64,000 bases of DNA. Origin: Pontibacter burrus (GTDB taxonomy: Bacteria; Bacteroidota; Bacteroidia; Cytophagales; Hymenobacteraceae). Of this stretch, positions 24,733 through 34,336 are shown piece by piece; the stretch's first letter is position 1, and each line of letters opens with the position of its first letter. Location of the stretch: positions 186,001 to 250,000 of the forward strand of contig NZ_JAAGWD010000002.1 of the NCBI RefSeq assembly GCF_010686685.1, in the 5' to 3' direction. The notes beneath the pieces were generated by a model. That model searched no databases. It worked only from the letters and a program-made list of their open reading frames with translations, and had not been told where the DNA came from. The position numbers and the translations under genes were made by a program.

Positions 24733-26904
24733 TTGGAGCTGACCGAACTTTTAAAGCCATTGGCTGGTACACCACAAACCACTACTGCCCTGGTAGTGTT
24801 GTTGCTGCCGCTGCTGGCTTTTTTTGTGCTCTTTTTTGCAGGTAAGCGTTTGCCGCGCCGTGGCGATTGGCTGGCGATTGGTATTTCAACTATAGCTTTT
24901 GCGCTCTCGGTTTACCTTTTTACCCAGACCTGGAATACGGCCACCTTCCATGCCCGCACCACCTGGTTTAGTTTGCCATCAACTGTAGTTTCCGATTTTA
25001 CGGCTGGTATATTGTTAGATAACCTGACAGTTCTGATGCTGGTAATCGTGACCTTTATTTCCACGCTGGTGCAGCTGTTCTCGGTGGGGTACATGCAAGG
25101 CGATACGGGTTATCATCGCTATTTTGCTTACCTAGGGCTGTTTACGTTCAGTATGTTGGGTATCGTGCTGGTAGATAATCTGTTACTGTTGTTCATGTTC
25201 TGGGAGCTCGTGGGCTTTTCATCATACCTGCTCATCGGGTTCTGGTACCATAAGCCGGCAGCAGTGGCTGCAAACAAAAAAGCCTTCTTGGTAAACAGGG
25301 TAGGAGATATCGGCTTGCTGCTCGGTTTATTCGCTTTCTACACCTACTTCCGCACCTTCGACCTGGAAGCACTCCGGTCTCTTATCAGCGCCGGCGATTG
25401 GCTGAACAGCAGTTTTATAGTTAACTATAGTTTACATGGTGAGCCGTGGCTGCTGGAGCTTTCACCGTTGTTGCTGACCCTGGCCGGTTTGGGTTTGTTT
25501 ATGGGTTGCGTGGGTAAGTCGGCGCAGTTTCCGTTGCAGATCTGGTTGCCCGATGCCATGCAGGGGCCAACGCCTGTTTCGTCGCTGATACATGCGGCTA
25601 CCATGGTGGCGGCCGGCGTTTACCTGCTGGCGCGTTGCTATGCTTTCTTTACACCGGATGCCCTCACGGTTATTGCTATAGTTGGTGCTATAACTGCACT
25701 GGCTGGTGCGTTGGCTGCACTCAGGCAATACGATATTAAAGCAGTGCTAGCCTTTTCCACCATCTCGCAGCTGGGCTACATGGTAATGGGAATGGGAACA
25801 GGCGCATACGATGCATCGCTTTTCCACCTCACTACGCACGCTTTTTTTAAAGCAGCCCTGTTTCTGAATGCCGGGATCATCATACACGCCATGCACCGCG
25901 GACTACACCACGCGCATTTAGATCATATGGATGCACAGGACATACGAAACATGGGCGGGCTGCGCAAAACAATGCCGTTTACATTCTATAGTTACCTGTT
26001 AGCTGCTGCTGCACTGGCCGGTATTCCGCTTACTTCAGGCTTCCTGTCCAAAGATGCCATTCTCTCGGTGAGTTGGGCCTGGGCGCAAACCATGAGTGCG
26101 AATTGTAACCTGCTCTATTTTATAGTTCCGGCAACAGGTTTTGCAGTAGTGGTGCTTACGGCATATTACATGACACGTCACATGTGGTTCATGTTTTTCG
26201 GGAGCTTCCGGGCACCGTTTGATGTGCAGCAGATCAGGCACTCACTTAAACTGGAAACAGAGCGCGTGATGCTGGTGCCGGTTGTACTACTGGCTGTGCT
26301 TTCACTGGGGATTTTCTTCTCCCTTAACCCGCTAAGTTTTAGCAGCAGTTGGGTAGTGGAGGGTATCAGTCTGAAAAACCTATCGCTAAACATGCTGGCT
26401 GGAAACCTGGTGCAGGCGGTCACGATGCAGGACGATGCGAACCATTTGCCACACATACTGATAGGCATTTTTTCGGCATTGCTGGCAGCAGCCGGAATTA
26501 TAGTTGCCCTGATCCAATATAATCGCAAAACCAGCGAGCAGCTGTTACTTGAGCAGCCAGCTACCACCTTCCAGCGCTTAACTTATAACCATTTTTACCT
26601 CGATAGCTTCTTCAGAACAGGCTTTGTTAAACCGGCGCACTGGACAGCTACCACCTTGTACCGCGTGGATAAATGGGTGATAGATTTTATTCTGAACTAT
26701 AGCAGTAAATGGCTGGTGGTTATCTCCAAAATTGTAGGCTGGTTCGATAGGCTGGTAGTAGATGGACTGGTGTTACTGGTAGGAGCCATTTCGAAACTGT
26801 TTGGTATGTTAGGCCGGAATCTGCAAAACGGTAAGGTGCAGAGTTATTACGCCTATTCGCTATTCGGATTTATTCTGATAATGCTATATATCATGCTGTT
26901 TTGA
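24733..26904 (+). CDS. nuoL: NADH-quinone oxidoreductase subunit L
   Basis: 723 residues beginning at TTG (24733); no in-frame ATG fits the family N-terminus. The antiporter-like core is clear: FMFWELVGFSSYLLIGFWYHKPAA with the key Glu, GKSAQFPLQIWLPDAMQGPTPVSSLIHAATMVAAGVYLLAR, and KAVLAFSTISQLGYMV. The C-terminal part contains the long lateral helix and extra helices of NuoL. It pumps protons in the distal membrane arm. 114 bp separate it from nuoK with no repeat. Confidence 0.95.
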   Translation: MELTELLKPLAGTPQTTTALVVLLLPLLAFFVLFFAGKRLPRRGDWLAIGISTIAFALSVYLFTQTWNTATFHARTTWFSLPSTVVSDFTAGILLDNLTVLMLVIVTFISTLVQLFSVGYMQGDTGYHRYFAYLGLFTFSMLGIVLVDNLLLLFMFWELVGFSSYLLIGFWYHKPAAVAANKKAFLVNRVGDIGLLLGLFAFYTYFRTFDLEALRSLISAGDWLNSSFIVNYSLHGEPWLLELSPLLLTLAGLGLFMGCVGKSAQFPLQIWLPDAMQGPTPVSSLIHAATMVAAGVYLLARCYAFFTPDALTVIAIVGAITALAGALAALRQYDIKAVLAFSTISQLGYMVMGMGTGAYDASLFHLTTHAFFKAALFLNAGIIIHAMHRGLHHAHLDHMDAQDIRNMGGLRKTMPFTFYSYLLAAAALAGIPLTSGFLSKDAILSVSWAWAQTMSANCNLLYFIVPATGFAVVVLTAYYMTRHMWFMFFGSFRAPFDVQQIRHSLKLETERVMLVPVVLLAVLSLGIFFSLNPLSFSSSWVVEGISLKNLSLNMLAGNLVQAVTMQDDANHLPHILIGIFSALLAAAGIIVALIQYNRKTSEQLLLEQPATTFQRLTYNHFYLDSFFRTGFVKPAHWTATTLYRVDKWVIDFILNYSSKWLVVISKIVGWFDRLVVDGLVLLVGAISKLFGMLGRNLQNGKVQSYYAYSLFGFILIMLYIMLF

Positions 26905-27008
26905 TAGTAACTTTGGAACTTAGATTTTTAAGAATTAAGAGATTATAAGATTTTGCTGGAAGTTGTGTTAAATCAACAATCAGCAATTAACAATCAACAA
27001 TAAGTAGC

Positions 27009-28754
27009 TTGAACGATTTTATACTCAGTAGCCTGATTTTTACACCTTTGCTGGCCGCACTTATCGTGCTGCTGCTACCTATGCGCTTCCAAAACACGAT
27101 TAAGGCAGTTGCTTTAGGTGGCGCGTTGGTGCAAATGGTGCTGGCTATTCTTTTGTATTTCCGATTTGATGGCACAGCTGCAGCCAACGGGCAAAGTGGC
27201 TACCAGTTCGTAAATAAACTGGACTGGATCGGTTTTTCGCTGGGCAGCCTGGGGCGTTTCCAGATCGAGTATTTTGTGGGTGTGGATGGCATCAGCATCA
27301 GCATGGTGTTGCTTACGGGTATAGTTGGCGTCATAGGTGTTATTTCATCCTGGACGATCAAAAAGAACATTAAGGGCTATTTCCTGCTTTACCTGTTGCT
27401 CCTCACAAGTGTGATGGGCTGCTTCCTGGCACTGGATTTCTTCCTGTTCTACCTGTTCTTCGAGTTCATGCTCCTGCCTATGTATTTCCTGATCGGCATC
27501 TGGGGCGGGCCGAAACGGGAATACGCAGCTATCAAATTCTTTATCTACACACTGGTTGGCTCGCTTTTCATCCTGATCGTGATGATCGGGCTCTATACTT
27601 CTGTCATTGACCCGGAAGCTACAGCAGCACAACTTGGTATGTTACAGGATGGGGTTGCCAACTCTGATGTAATCCTGCAGGTGCAGCAGTTATTGCAGCA
27701 GAATGTAATTGAAGGCGCCAACATTGTCAGAACATTCAGCATTCCAGCCATGATGGATCCGGCTAACTTCATACCGGGTAGTTTGCTGCATGTATTGTCG
27801 GGGACGGTGCTATGGGACCTGCCAATCAGGTTTATTGCTTTTCTGCTACTGTTTGTTGGTTTTGCGATTAAAGTGCCTTCGGTGCCAGTGCATACCTGGT
27901 TGCCTGATGCGCACGTAGAGGCGCCTACGCCCATCTCGGTGCTGCTGGCGGCTATACTTTTAAAGGTAGGTGGTTATGGGCTGATCCGTATTGTTTACCC
28001 GATCTTCCCGGATGGCGGTGCTTATTTTTCTGTGCTGGTCGGTGGACTGGGGGTGTTGTCCATCATTTATGGTGCACTCTGCGCACTGGCCATGAACGAC
28101 CTGAAAAAACTCATCGCCTACTCATCGGTATCGCATATGGGTTTTGTGCTGCTGGGGCTGGCGTCGCTTACTTCGGAAGGGGTGAATGGTGCCATTTATA
28201 TGATGTTCAGCCACGGTATCATTTCGGCTATGCTCTTCCTGGTGGTAGGTGTTATTTACGACCGTGCCCACGACCGCATGATTCTGAATTTCCGGGGACT
28301 GGCAAAGCGCATGCCGGCTTACACCACGTTTGTAGTAATTGCTTTCTTTGCCTCATTGGGCCTGCCAGGTTTCTCAGGTTTTATTGCCGAACTGCTGGTA
28401 CTGGTAGGCGGATTCAGCGCTCCGGATATTACAGGTATGTTGCCGCGCTGGCTAACTATAGTTGCGGTTTTTGGTCTGTTGCTGGCAGCGGCTTATTACC
28501 TGTGGGCACTGCAGCGTATGTTCTTCGGCAAGTACTGGATCTTCCCGGAACTGCGCGAAAAGGCTAAACTCTCTGACCTGAATGCCCGCGAATACCTGAT
28601 GCTGGTTCCTCTGGCGATACTGGCCCTGGTGTTCGGTATTTTCCCGCACCTGCTCCTCAATAAAATTGGTGTAGCTGCACAGGGCTTTACAGAACTGGTA
28701 TTGCGCAACGGGCAGGAGCAGCTGCAAATGGTTCTATCAACTATAGTTAGGTAA
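27009..28754 (+). CDS. nuoM: NADH-quinone oxidoreductase subunit M
   Basis: 581 residues, starting at TTG (27009). The conserved stretches include FFLFYLFFEFMLLPMYFLIG with the essential Glu, AIKVPSVPVHTWLPDAHVEAPTPISVLLAAILLKVGGYGL and KKLIAYSSVSHMGFVLLG. It is an antiporter-like proton-pumping subunit. It is longer than E. coli NuoM (about 510) because of a 60-residue insertion around residues 200-260 (the segment with PEATAAQLGMLQDG and FSIPAMMDPANFIPGS), a variant common in this phylum as far as I recall. Confidence 0.95.
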   Translation: MNDFILSSLIFTPLLAALIVLLLPMRFQNTIKAVALGGALVQMVLAILLYFRFDGTAAANGQSGYQFVNKLDWIGFSLGSLGRFQIEYFVGVDGISISMVLLTGIVGVIGVISSWTIKKNIKGYFLLYLLLLTSVMGCFLALDFFLFYLFFEFMLLPMYFLIGIWGGPKREYAAIKFFIYTLVGSLFILIVMIGLYTSVIDPEATAAQLGMLQDGVANSDVILQVQQLLQQNVIEGANIVRTFSIPAMMDPANFIPGSLLHVLSGTVLWDLPIRFIAFLLLFVGFAIKVPSVPVHTWLPDAHVEAPTPISVLLAAILLKVGGYGLIRIVYPIFPDGGAYFSVLVGGLGVLSIIYGALCALAMNDLKKLIAYSSVSHMGFVLLGLASLTSEGVNGAIYMMFSHGIISAMLFLVVGVIYDRAHDRMILNFRGLAKRMPAYTTFVVIAFFASLGLPGFSGFIAELLVLVGGFSAPDITGMLPRWLTIVAVFGLLLAAAYYLWALQRMFFGKYWIFPELREKAKLSDLNAREYLMLVPLAILALVFGIFPHLLLNKIGVAAQGFTELVLRNGQEQLQMVLSTIVR

Positions 28755-30269
28755 GTGAAGGAGCAGGCAGCATACTTATCTCAAACCATTGATGCCATTA
28801 TAGCCGGGCTCGGCTCCCTGATGCCTGAGCTACTGCTGGCCTCCTTTTTTCTGTTGCTTGTTACGCTCGACCTATTCAAATCCAGCACTATAAAACAACT
28901 GTTACCCTGGCTGGCGCTTACCGGGCTTTTTGCGGCATTTGTACTACAGCTGTTAGGTGGCTATACTTCGGGTGGTGTGCAGTTCCTGAGTTTGCTGCGC
29001 TCCGATAGCCTGGCCCGTTTCAGCGGAGTGCTGTTTAGTGCGGCAGGTATTTTTACCATTCTGCTGTCGCTGCAAAGTAAAGTGCTGGAAAAGCTGAAAG
29101 AGGGCAGGGGAGAATACTATGCGCTAATCCTGGTGCTGGTGTTGGGCCTGAACCTGATGGCAAAGTCTGTTAACCTGCTGATGGTATTTCTGGCTATCGA
29201 GCTTGTTTCCATTGCCTCTTACATTCTTACGCTTACTTTAAAACAGGAAAAACGTGCTGTAGAAGCCGGCCTGAAATATGTACTATACGGTACCCTGTCA
29301 GCAGGAGTAATGCTGTATGGCATGTCGTTTTTCTATGGTTTTACCGGCTCGCTCAACTATACCGAAGGCACGTTCTGGCAGGCGCTGCTGCAGGCCGATA
29401 CATTGCTGGTAACGATAGCTGCTATTCTGGTTTTTGCTGGGTTCTTCTTTAAAATATCGGCTGCGCCATTTCACTTCTGGGTTCCGGATGTGTACCAGGG
29501 GGCACCTATGCCTATCGTTGCGCTCTTCTCTACTGGGCCTAAAATGGCAGGCGTAATTGTCATTCTCCGTTTTGTTGCCGCTTTCTCTGATCCGGCTGTA
29601 GCAAGTTATTTCGATGATGTGCTCCTGTTCCTGGGCATAGCAGCATTGCTAACCTTAGCGGTAGGTAACTTTACAGCCCTATTGCAGAAAACACCACGCC
29701 GGTTAATGGCTTATTCGTCGGTATCGCATGCAGGCTTTCTGCTGATGGCGCTGCTGGCATTTGGCACAAACTATACGGTAAGTGTACTTTTCTACCTGAC
29801 GGTACTTCTGTTCATGAACTATGGCACTTTCCTGTTTCTGCAGATAACAGAAGAGAAATTTGGGACACATAAACTGGAACATTTTACCGGTTTAGGCTAT
29901 AAGTTGCCTTTTATGGGTGTAATGGCAGTGCTGTTTTTGCTTTCGCTTACGGGCTTACCGCCCCTGGGTGGTTTTATGGGCAAATTGCTTATTTTCAGCA
30001 ATGTTTGGGAAGCCTATAGTGCCTCAGGCCAGGTGCTGCTGCTGGTACTTTTAGTAGCCGGAGCCTTGCTAACAGGGGTAGCGCTTTTTTATTATATCCG
30101 GATTCCATACTACCTTTTCCTGAAAAGGAATTTAACTGAAGAAAAATTAGTTATTTCACTGTCGAATAAGCTGCTGCTGGCGTTTTTTGCAGTGCCGCTG
30201 CTGGTCCTGTTCTTTAAACCCGACCTGCTGCTTAACTGGATAGAAAAATTGCTGGCACAAACTCTTTAA
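28755..30269 (+). CDS. nuoN: NADH-quinone oxidoreductase subunit N
   Basis: 504 residues starting at GTG immediately after the nuoM stop (no gap). The conserved core has LMVFLAIELVSIASYILT, FKISAAPFHFWVPDVYQGAPMPIVALFSTGPKMAG and RRLMAYSSVSHAGFLLM. It is the third antiporter-like proton-pumping subunit of complex I and the last nuo gene here. The next gene, a purF-type amidotransferase, starts only 8 bp downstream. Confidence 0.95.
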   Translation: MKEQAAYLSQTIDAIIAGLGSLMPELLLASFFLLLVTLDLFKSSTIKQLLPWLALTGLFAAFVLQLLGGYTSGGVQFLSLLRSDSLARFSGVLFSAAGIFTILLSLQSKVLEKLKEGRGEYYALILVLVLGLNLMAKSVNLLMVFLAIELVSIASYILTLTLKQEKRAVEAGLKYVLYGTLSAGVMLYGMSFFYGFTGSLNYTEGTFWQALLQADTLLVTIAAILVFAGFFFKISAAPFHFWVPDVYQGAPMPIVALFSTGPKMAGVIVILRFVAAFSDPAVASYFDDVLLFLGIAALLTLAVGNFTALLQKTPRRLMAYSSVSHAGFLLMALLAFGTNYTVSVLFYLTVLLFMNYGTFLFLQITEEKFGTHKLEHFTGLGYKLPFMGVMAVLFLLSLTGLPPLGGFMGKLLIFSNVWEAYSASGQVLLLVLLVAGALLTGVALFYYIRIPYYLFLKRNLTEEKLVISLSNKLLLAFFAVPLLVLFFKPDLLLNWIEKLLAQTL

Positions 30270-30277
30270 CAGCAAAC

Positions 30278-32170
30278 ATGAGCGATTCAATAAAACACGA
30301 ATGCGGTATTGCCCTTATCAGGCTCCGAAAACCAATTGAGTATTACGTTGAGAAATATGGCACGCCCATGTACGGCGTTAATAAGCTGTTTCTGCTTATG
30401 CAGAAGCAGCACAACCGCGGCCAGGACGGGGCAGGCGTAGCGAGCATCAAAATAGACTCTATGCCCGGCATGGAGTACATCAGCCGCTTCCGTTCGGTAA
30501 AGACCCGCGCCATCGACAGTATTTTTGGCAAGATCGGCAAGGAGTATAAGAAACTGAAAGAAGATTCCCCTGACAAGGCGCAGGATATAAACTGGGTGTG
30601 GGAGAATATGCCTTTCCTGGGTGATGTGTATCTGGGCCATCTGCGCTACGGCACACATGGCGTAAACAGCGTTGATAACTGCCACCCGATGGTGCGCGAA
30701 AACAACTGGCGCAGCCGCAGCCTGGCAGTGGCTGGTAACTTTAACATGACCAACGTGGATGAGCAGTTCCAGAAACTGATCGAACTGGGCCAGCATCCGA
30801 AACATAAGTCTGATACTATTACGGTTTTAGAGAAGATCGGCCACTTCCTGGACGAAGAGAACCAGCAGCTGTTCGATTCTTATAAGAATGACTTCACTAA
30901 CAAGGAAATCACTACCCTGATTGAAGATAACCTTAACCTGGAGCGTGTTTTAAAACGTGCCGGTAAGGATTTTGACGGTGGGTATGCCATGGCCGGCTTA
31001 ACAGGTTACGGTGCTTCATTTGTAGTGCGCGATCCGAATGGCATTCGTCCGGCTTACTATTATATTGATGATGAAGTGGTGGTAGTGGCTTCTGAAAAGC
31101 CAGCTATTAAAACAGCATTTGATGTAGACTATAGCGCCATTAAAGAGGTACCACCGGGCCATGCGCTTATAGTTGATAAAGAAGGCAATCCATCGCTGAA
31201 AGAGATTCTGGAGCCCCGCCAGAAATTATCGTGCAGTTTTGAGCGTATCTACTTCTCCAGAGGTAACGACCCGGAGATTTATGAAGAGCGCAAGAACATG
31301 GGCAAGCTGCTATGCCGCCAGATTCTGGAAGCAGTAAACTATGACCTGAAACATACGGTTTTCTCCTATATCCCGAACACAGCCGAAACTTCGTGGTTGG
31401 GCATGATGAAAGGGATTGAAGATTATCTGCGCATGTACCGCAAGCAAGCCATCCTTAACCAGGAATTAACCGAAGAGCAACTCGACGACATTCTGCAGTT
31501 TAAGCCGCGTGCCGAGAAACTGGTGATTAAAGACGTGAAGCTTCGCACTTTTATTACCGACGACTCAAACCGCGATGACCTGGTGACGCACGTGTATGAT
31601 ACGACCTACGAGGTGGTAGAAAAAGGTGTGGATACACTGGTGGTGCTGGATGATTCTATCGTTCGGGGCACGACGCTGGAGAAGTCTATCATAAAAATGC
31701 TGGACAAACTGGAGCCCAAAAAGATCATTATCGTTTCATGTGCGCCACAGATCCGTTACCCGGATTGCTATGGTATTGATATGAGCCGTGTGAAAGAGTT
31801 CGTTGCTTTCAGGGCGATGCTGGAGTTGCTGAAAGACCGTGATCTGTACTATAAAGTAGACGAGGTTTACGACAAATGCCTGGCCGCTGAAGGTACAGAT
31901 GCCTTTATGGAAACTAACTTCATGAAGGAACTATACGACTTGTTTACCCACGACGAGATAGCAGCCAAAGTTTCTGAAATAGTGAAGGCACCGAACGTGA
32001 ACGCTGAAGTACAAGTGATTTACCAAACAATAGAAGAGCTTCACCAGGCCTGCCCGAACCACAAAGGCGACTGGTATTTTACAGGCAACTACCCAACGCC
32101 GGGTGGTACACGCGTGGTAAACCGTGCCTTTATGAACTTTGTAGAGAAAAAAGCAGTACGAGCGTACTAA
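30278..32170 (+). CDS. purF: Amidophosphoribosyltransferase-like protein (PurF family, long form)
   Basis: 630 residues, longer than classical PurF (about 500). The N-terminal Ntn glutaminase begins at Cys9 (ECGIALIRL), preceded by a short propeptide; RGQDGAGVASI and GHLRYGTHG are glutaminase motifs. The phosphoribosyltransferase part shows VVLDDSIVRGTTLEKSI (about 454-470), the PRPP loop, and ISCAPQIRYPDCYGIDM-type text. It catalyses the first step of purine synthesis if it is the true PurF; Bacteroidota often have a second, shorter PurF, so this could be a paralogue. A strong terminator follows. Placement 8 bp after nuoN suggests co-transcription with complex I genes. Confidence 0.8.
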   Translation: MSDSIKHECGIALIRLRKPIEYYVEKYGTPMYGVNKLFLLMQKQHNRGQDGAGVASIKIDSMPGMEYISRFRSVKTRAIDSIFGKIGKEYKKLKEDSPDKAQDINWVWENMPFLGDVYLGHLRYGTHGVNSVDNCHPMVRENNWRSRSLAVAGNFNMTNVDEQFQKLIELGQHPKHKSDTITVLEKIGHFLDEENQQLFDSYKNDFTNKEITTLIEDNLNLERVLKRAGKDFDGGYAMAGLTGYGASFVVRDPNGIRPAYYYIDDEVVVVASEKPAIKTAFDVDYSAIKEVPPGHALIVDKEGNPSLKEILEPRQKLSCSFERIYFSRGNDPEIYEERKNMGKLLCRQILEAVNYDLKHTVFSYIPNTAETSWLGMMKGIEDYLRMYRKQAILNQELTEEQLDDILQFKPRAEKLVIKDVKLRTFITDDSNRDDLVTHVYDTTYEVVEKGVDTLVVLDDSIVRGTTLEKSIIKMLDKLEPKKIIIVSCAPQIRYPDCYGIDMSRVKEFVAFRAMLELLKDRDLYYKVDEVYDKCLAAEGTDAFMETNFMKELYDLFTHDEIAAKVSEIVKAPNVNAEVQVIYQTIEELHQACPNHKGDWYFTGNYPTPGGTRVVNRAFMNFVEKKAVRAY

Positions 32171-32186
32171 ACCAAACTATAGTTTT

Positions 32187-32233
32187 AAAAACGCAGGAGC
32201 CTGTAGCATTTTACTACAGGCTCCTGCGTTTTT
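32187..32233 (+). terminator. Terminator of the nuo-purF transcript
   Basis: A 20-bp stem AAAAACGCAGGAGCCTGTAG (32187-32206) with its exact complement at 32214-32233, a seven-base loop and a T run. It lies 17 bp after the purF-type stop and could work in both directions. Confidence 0.9.
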
Positions 32234-32319
32234 GTTATATGACGTATTTACCGAAAGCCCACCAATTATAGTTTTAAACTAACATGAAAGCTATAGTTGG
32301 GCGAAGGACATTTGAACTG

Positions 32320-33651
32320 TTATTTAACTTCTGCCAGCTTTTCTTCCACTACTTCGCCGTTGCGGTAAACTATAGTTTTTAACAGTTTACCTTCTTCGTT
32401 GTAGTACTTCCAGGTATTCACCTGCTTGTTGTTTCCGTACCTGCCGGTAATCTCTTCTTTACCGTTTTCGAAGAACTGTTTAAACGGACCAAGCTTTCTG
32501 CCATCTTTATAGGTGGTCTCAGACTTCACTTTTCCGCTTGGGTAATACTCGTAGCTCAGGCCAACAACTTTATCGTTCTGGTAAGTGTCTTTGGTTTTCA
32601 CCTGGCCGTTTTCGTGGTAGGTCAGGCGGTCGCCGTGCAGTTTGTTTTTAACATAGGTAGCGCTGGTTTCTACCTTTTTGCCGGGCGCATCAAAGTAGGT
32701 CTTCCAGATGCCTTCGCGTAGTTTAGCCTTGTACAGTTCTTCAGCTTTCAGGTTTCCGCTTGGGTAGTAAGTGGCTATTTTTCTGTCGGCGCCGTTGCTG
32801 CTATAGTTGCCCGACTCACGCAGCGTGCCGTCTTCGTAAAAGTGCTGGGTAGTACCGTTTGGTTCGCCGTTCTTATAGTTTATCTGGCTGCGCAGTTGCC
32901 CGCTCGGGTAATACGATTTGCTTATGCCGTTCATTTTGCCCGCAGCAAATCCGCCTTCGGTGCTAAGCTTGCCATCCGGGTAGTAACTTTTAAAGGTGCC
33001 GTGTTTCTGGCCGGCCACATTTATCACTTCAGTTTCCAGTTGGCCGTTCTCGTAGTAGGTTTTGTAAGAGCCTTCCAGCATGCCGGCTCTATAGTTTGCA
33101 TCCGTTTCCAGCTGTCCGTTCGGGTAGTAGGTTTTAGCTGGTCCGCTTTGCTTCCGGTCCTTGTAGTACAGTTCAGATTTTACTTTTCCATCCGGGTAGT
33201 ATTCCTTCATCAGCCCTTCCGGGTAGCCGTTAGCAAAGGTGGTTTCCTTGCGCAGTTTGCCATCGTCGTAAAAGGTCTTGAAAACCTGGCTTTGCTGGTC
33301 GTTCTTGTACTGGCCTTCCTGCATTAGCCTGCCATCGGGGTGATAAGCCAGGAATGGGCCCTGCTTGACGTCCATTACATAGGTTACTTTAATACGGGGT
33401 GTGCCATTCTTATAGTATTCGGTAAACACGCTGTCCTTTTTGCCTTCCACGAACTTGGCAAATGCTTCGCGCTCGCCGGTAGGGTAGTAGCGGTTATAAT
33501 AGCCAACTATAATCGAGTCCGGCTTCATGTAGTATACTTCCTTTACCGTATTGCGGTCATCGTTATAGTAGGTAACAACTTTTTGGGTTTGCCCCGCAGC
33601 AAAGGAGCCTGTAAGTAAAACAGTAGCTAAGAGTGAAAGCAACTTTGGCAT
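32320..33651 (-). CDS. MORN-variant/YwqK-type repeat protein, exported
   Basis: 443 residues. After a signal peptide (LLSLLATVLLTGSFAAGQ) the protein is built of about fifteen repeats of roughly 22-24 residues with the pattern YYPDGKLxxExxYKDGKxxG, the MORN-2 type (YwqK family). Such proteins are often labelled antitoxin YwqK, but here the signal peptide, length and lack of a toxin neighbour point to a periplasmic or surface beta-repeat protein. It is followed (upstream on the strand) by a HEAT-like gene, 26 bp away, probably co-transcribed. Confidence 0.85.
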   Translation of the reverse strand: MPKLLSLLATVLLTGSFAAGQTQKVVTYYNDDRNTVKEVYYMKPDSIIVGYYNRYYPTGEREAFAKFVEGKKDSVFTEYYKNGTPRIKVTYVMDVKQGPFLAYHPDGRLMQEGQYKNDQQSQVFKTFYDDGKLRKETTFANGYPEGLMKEYYPDGKVKSELYYKDRKQSGPAKTYYPNGQLETDANYRAGMLEGSYKTYYENGQLETEVINVAGQKHGTFKSYYPDGKLSTEGGFAAGKMNGISKSYYPSGQLRSQINYKNGEPNGTTQHFYEDGTLRESGNYSSNGADRKIATYYPSGNLKAEELYKAKLREGIWKTYFDAPGKKVETSATYVKNKLHGDRLTYHENGQVKTKDTYQNDKVVGLSYEYYPSGKVKSETTYKDGRKLGPFKQFFENGKEEITGRYGNNKQVNTWKYYNEEGKLLKTIVYRNGEVVEEKLAEVK

Positions 33652-33677
33652 AAGTGTTTTAATATAGTTCTGAAAGC

Positions 33678-34211
33678 TTACACTTTCTGTTTAATGATCT
33701 CTTTTGATACAAGTTTTAGAAACGGGTCCGAATCCTTCAGGAAAGTTTTTGCGAACTCGACTGCTTTGGTATAGTTAACATGGGCCAGGCTCATCAGCGC
33801 CCTTCTCACTACATACTTGTCATTATCCCGGGTAATCAAGTTAACCAGCATTTTTTCACGGTCCTCCACTTCCGTGCGCCCAAGCAGCTCGGCTGCCTGC
33901 CATCTGGCCTGCGGCAGATCAGAGTTGATGACCTTTTTCACAAACCGAAGCTTCGATTCCAGCTTTTCTTCTGCTTTCTGAAGTATAGTTCCGGATTCGT
34001 TATCAACGGCCAGTGCATAAACCAGTAACTGAGCCAGGTCGTGGTTAAATTCCTTATTCAGTAGTTCCAGCACTTCGGTTGCGGCACGGTATAGTTCATC
34101 CCAGCCAGGGTATTCGATCTCCCATTCGCCCAAACCCCTGTTTTCGGAATAGGTATCGGGAGACATGCCTGCCCAATCCCAGAACTTTGCTAATTCAGTT
34201 TCTAACGACAT
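33678..34211 (-). CDS. HEAT-repeat-like protein, 177 residues
   Basis: Soluble, all-helical, with paired helices in the C-terminal half (ARWQAAELLGRTEVEDREKMLVNLI, then YVVRRALMSLAHVNYTKAVEFAKTFL) that look like HEAT repeats. The N-terminal half is acidic and aromatic-rich (FWDWAGM, WEIEYPGWDELY). No catalytic motif. Probably a protein-protein interaction scaffold. It precedes the MORN-repeat gene in the same operon. Confidence 0.7.
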   Translation of the reverse strand: MSLETELAKFWDWAGMSPDTYSENRGLGEWEIEYPGWDELYRAATEVLELLNKEFNHDLAQLLVYALAVDNESGTILQKAEEKLESKLRFVKKVINSDLPQARWQAAELLGRTEVEDREKMLVNLITRDNDKYVVRRALMSLAHVNYTKAVEFAKTFLKDSDPFLKLVSKEIIKQKV

Positions 34212-34277
34212 TGCTCTTCAATATATCTGAACATCAAAACTATAGAAAACAGTTTAAAGTGCAGGCAAGGTATAAAA

Positions 34278-34308
34278 AAGAAAGCCTTACGCGCTTAACG
34301 TAAGGCTT
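34278..34308 (-). terminator. Terminator of the thiolase gene
   Basis: Stem AAGCCTTACG (34282-34291) / CGTAAGGCTT (34299-34308) with a seven-base loop; on the minus strand it is followed by TCTTTTTT. It lies 29 bp past the thiolase stop. Confidence 0.85.
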
Positions 34309-34336
34309 CCTGCAAATTGTATGCCTTGCGGCAGTA

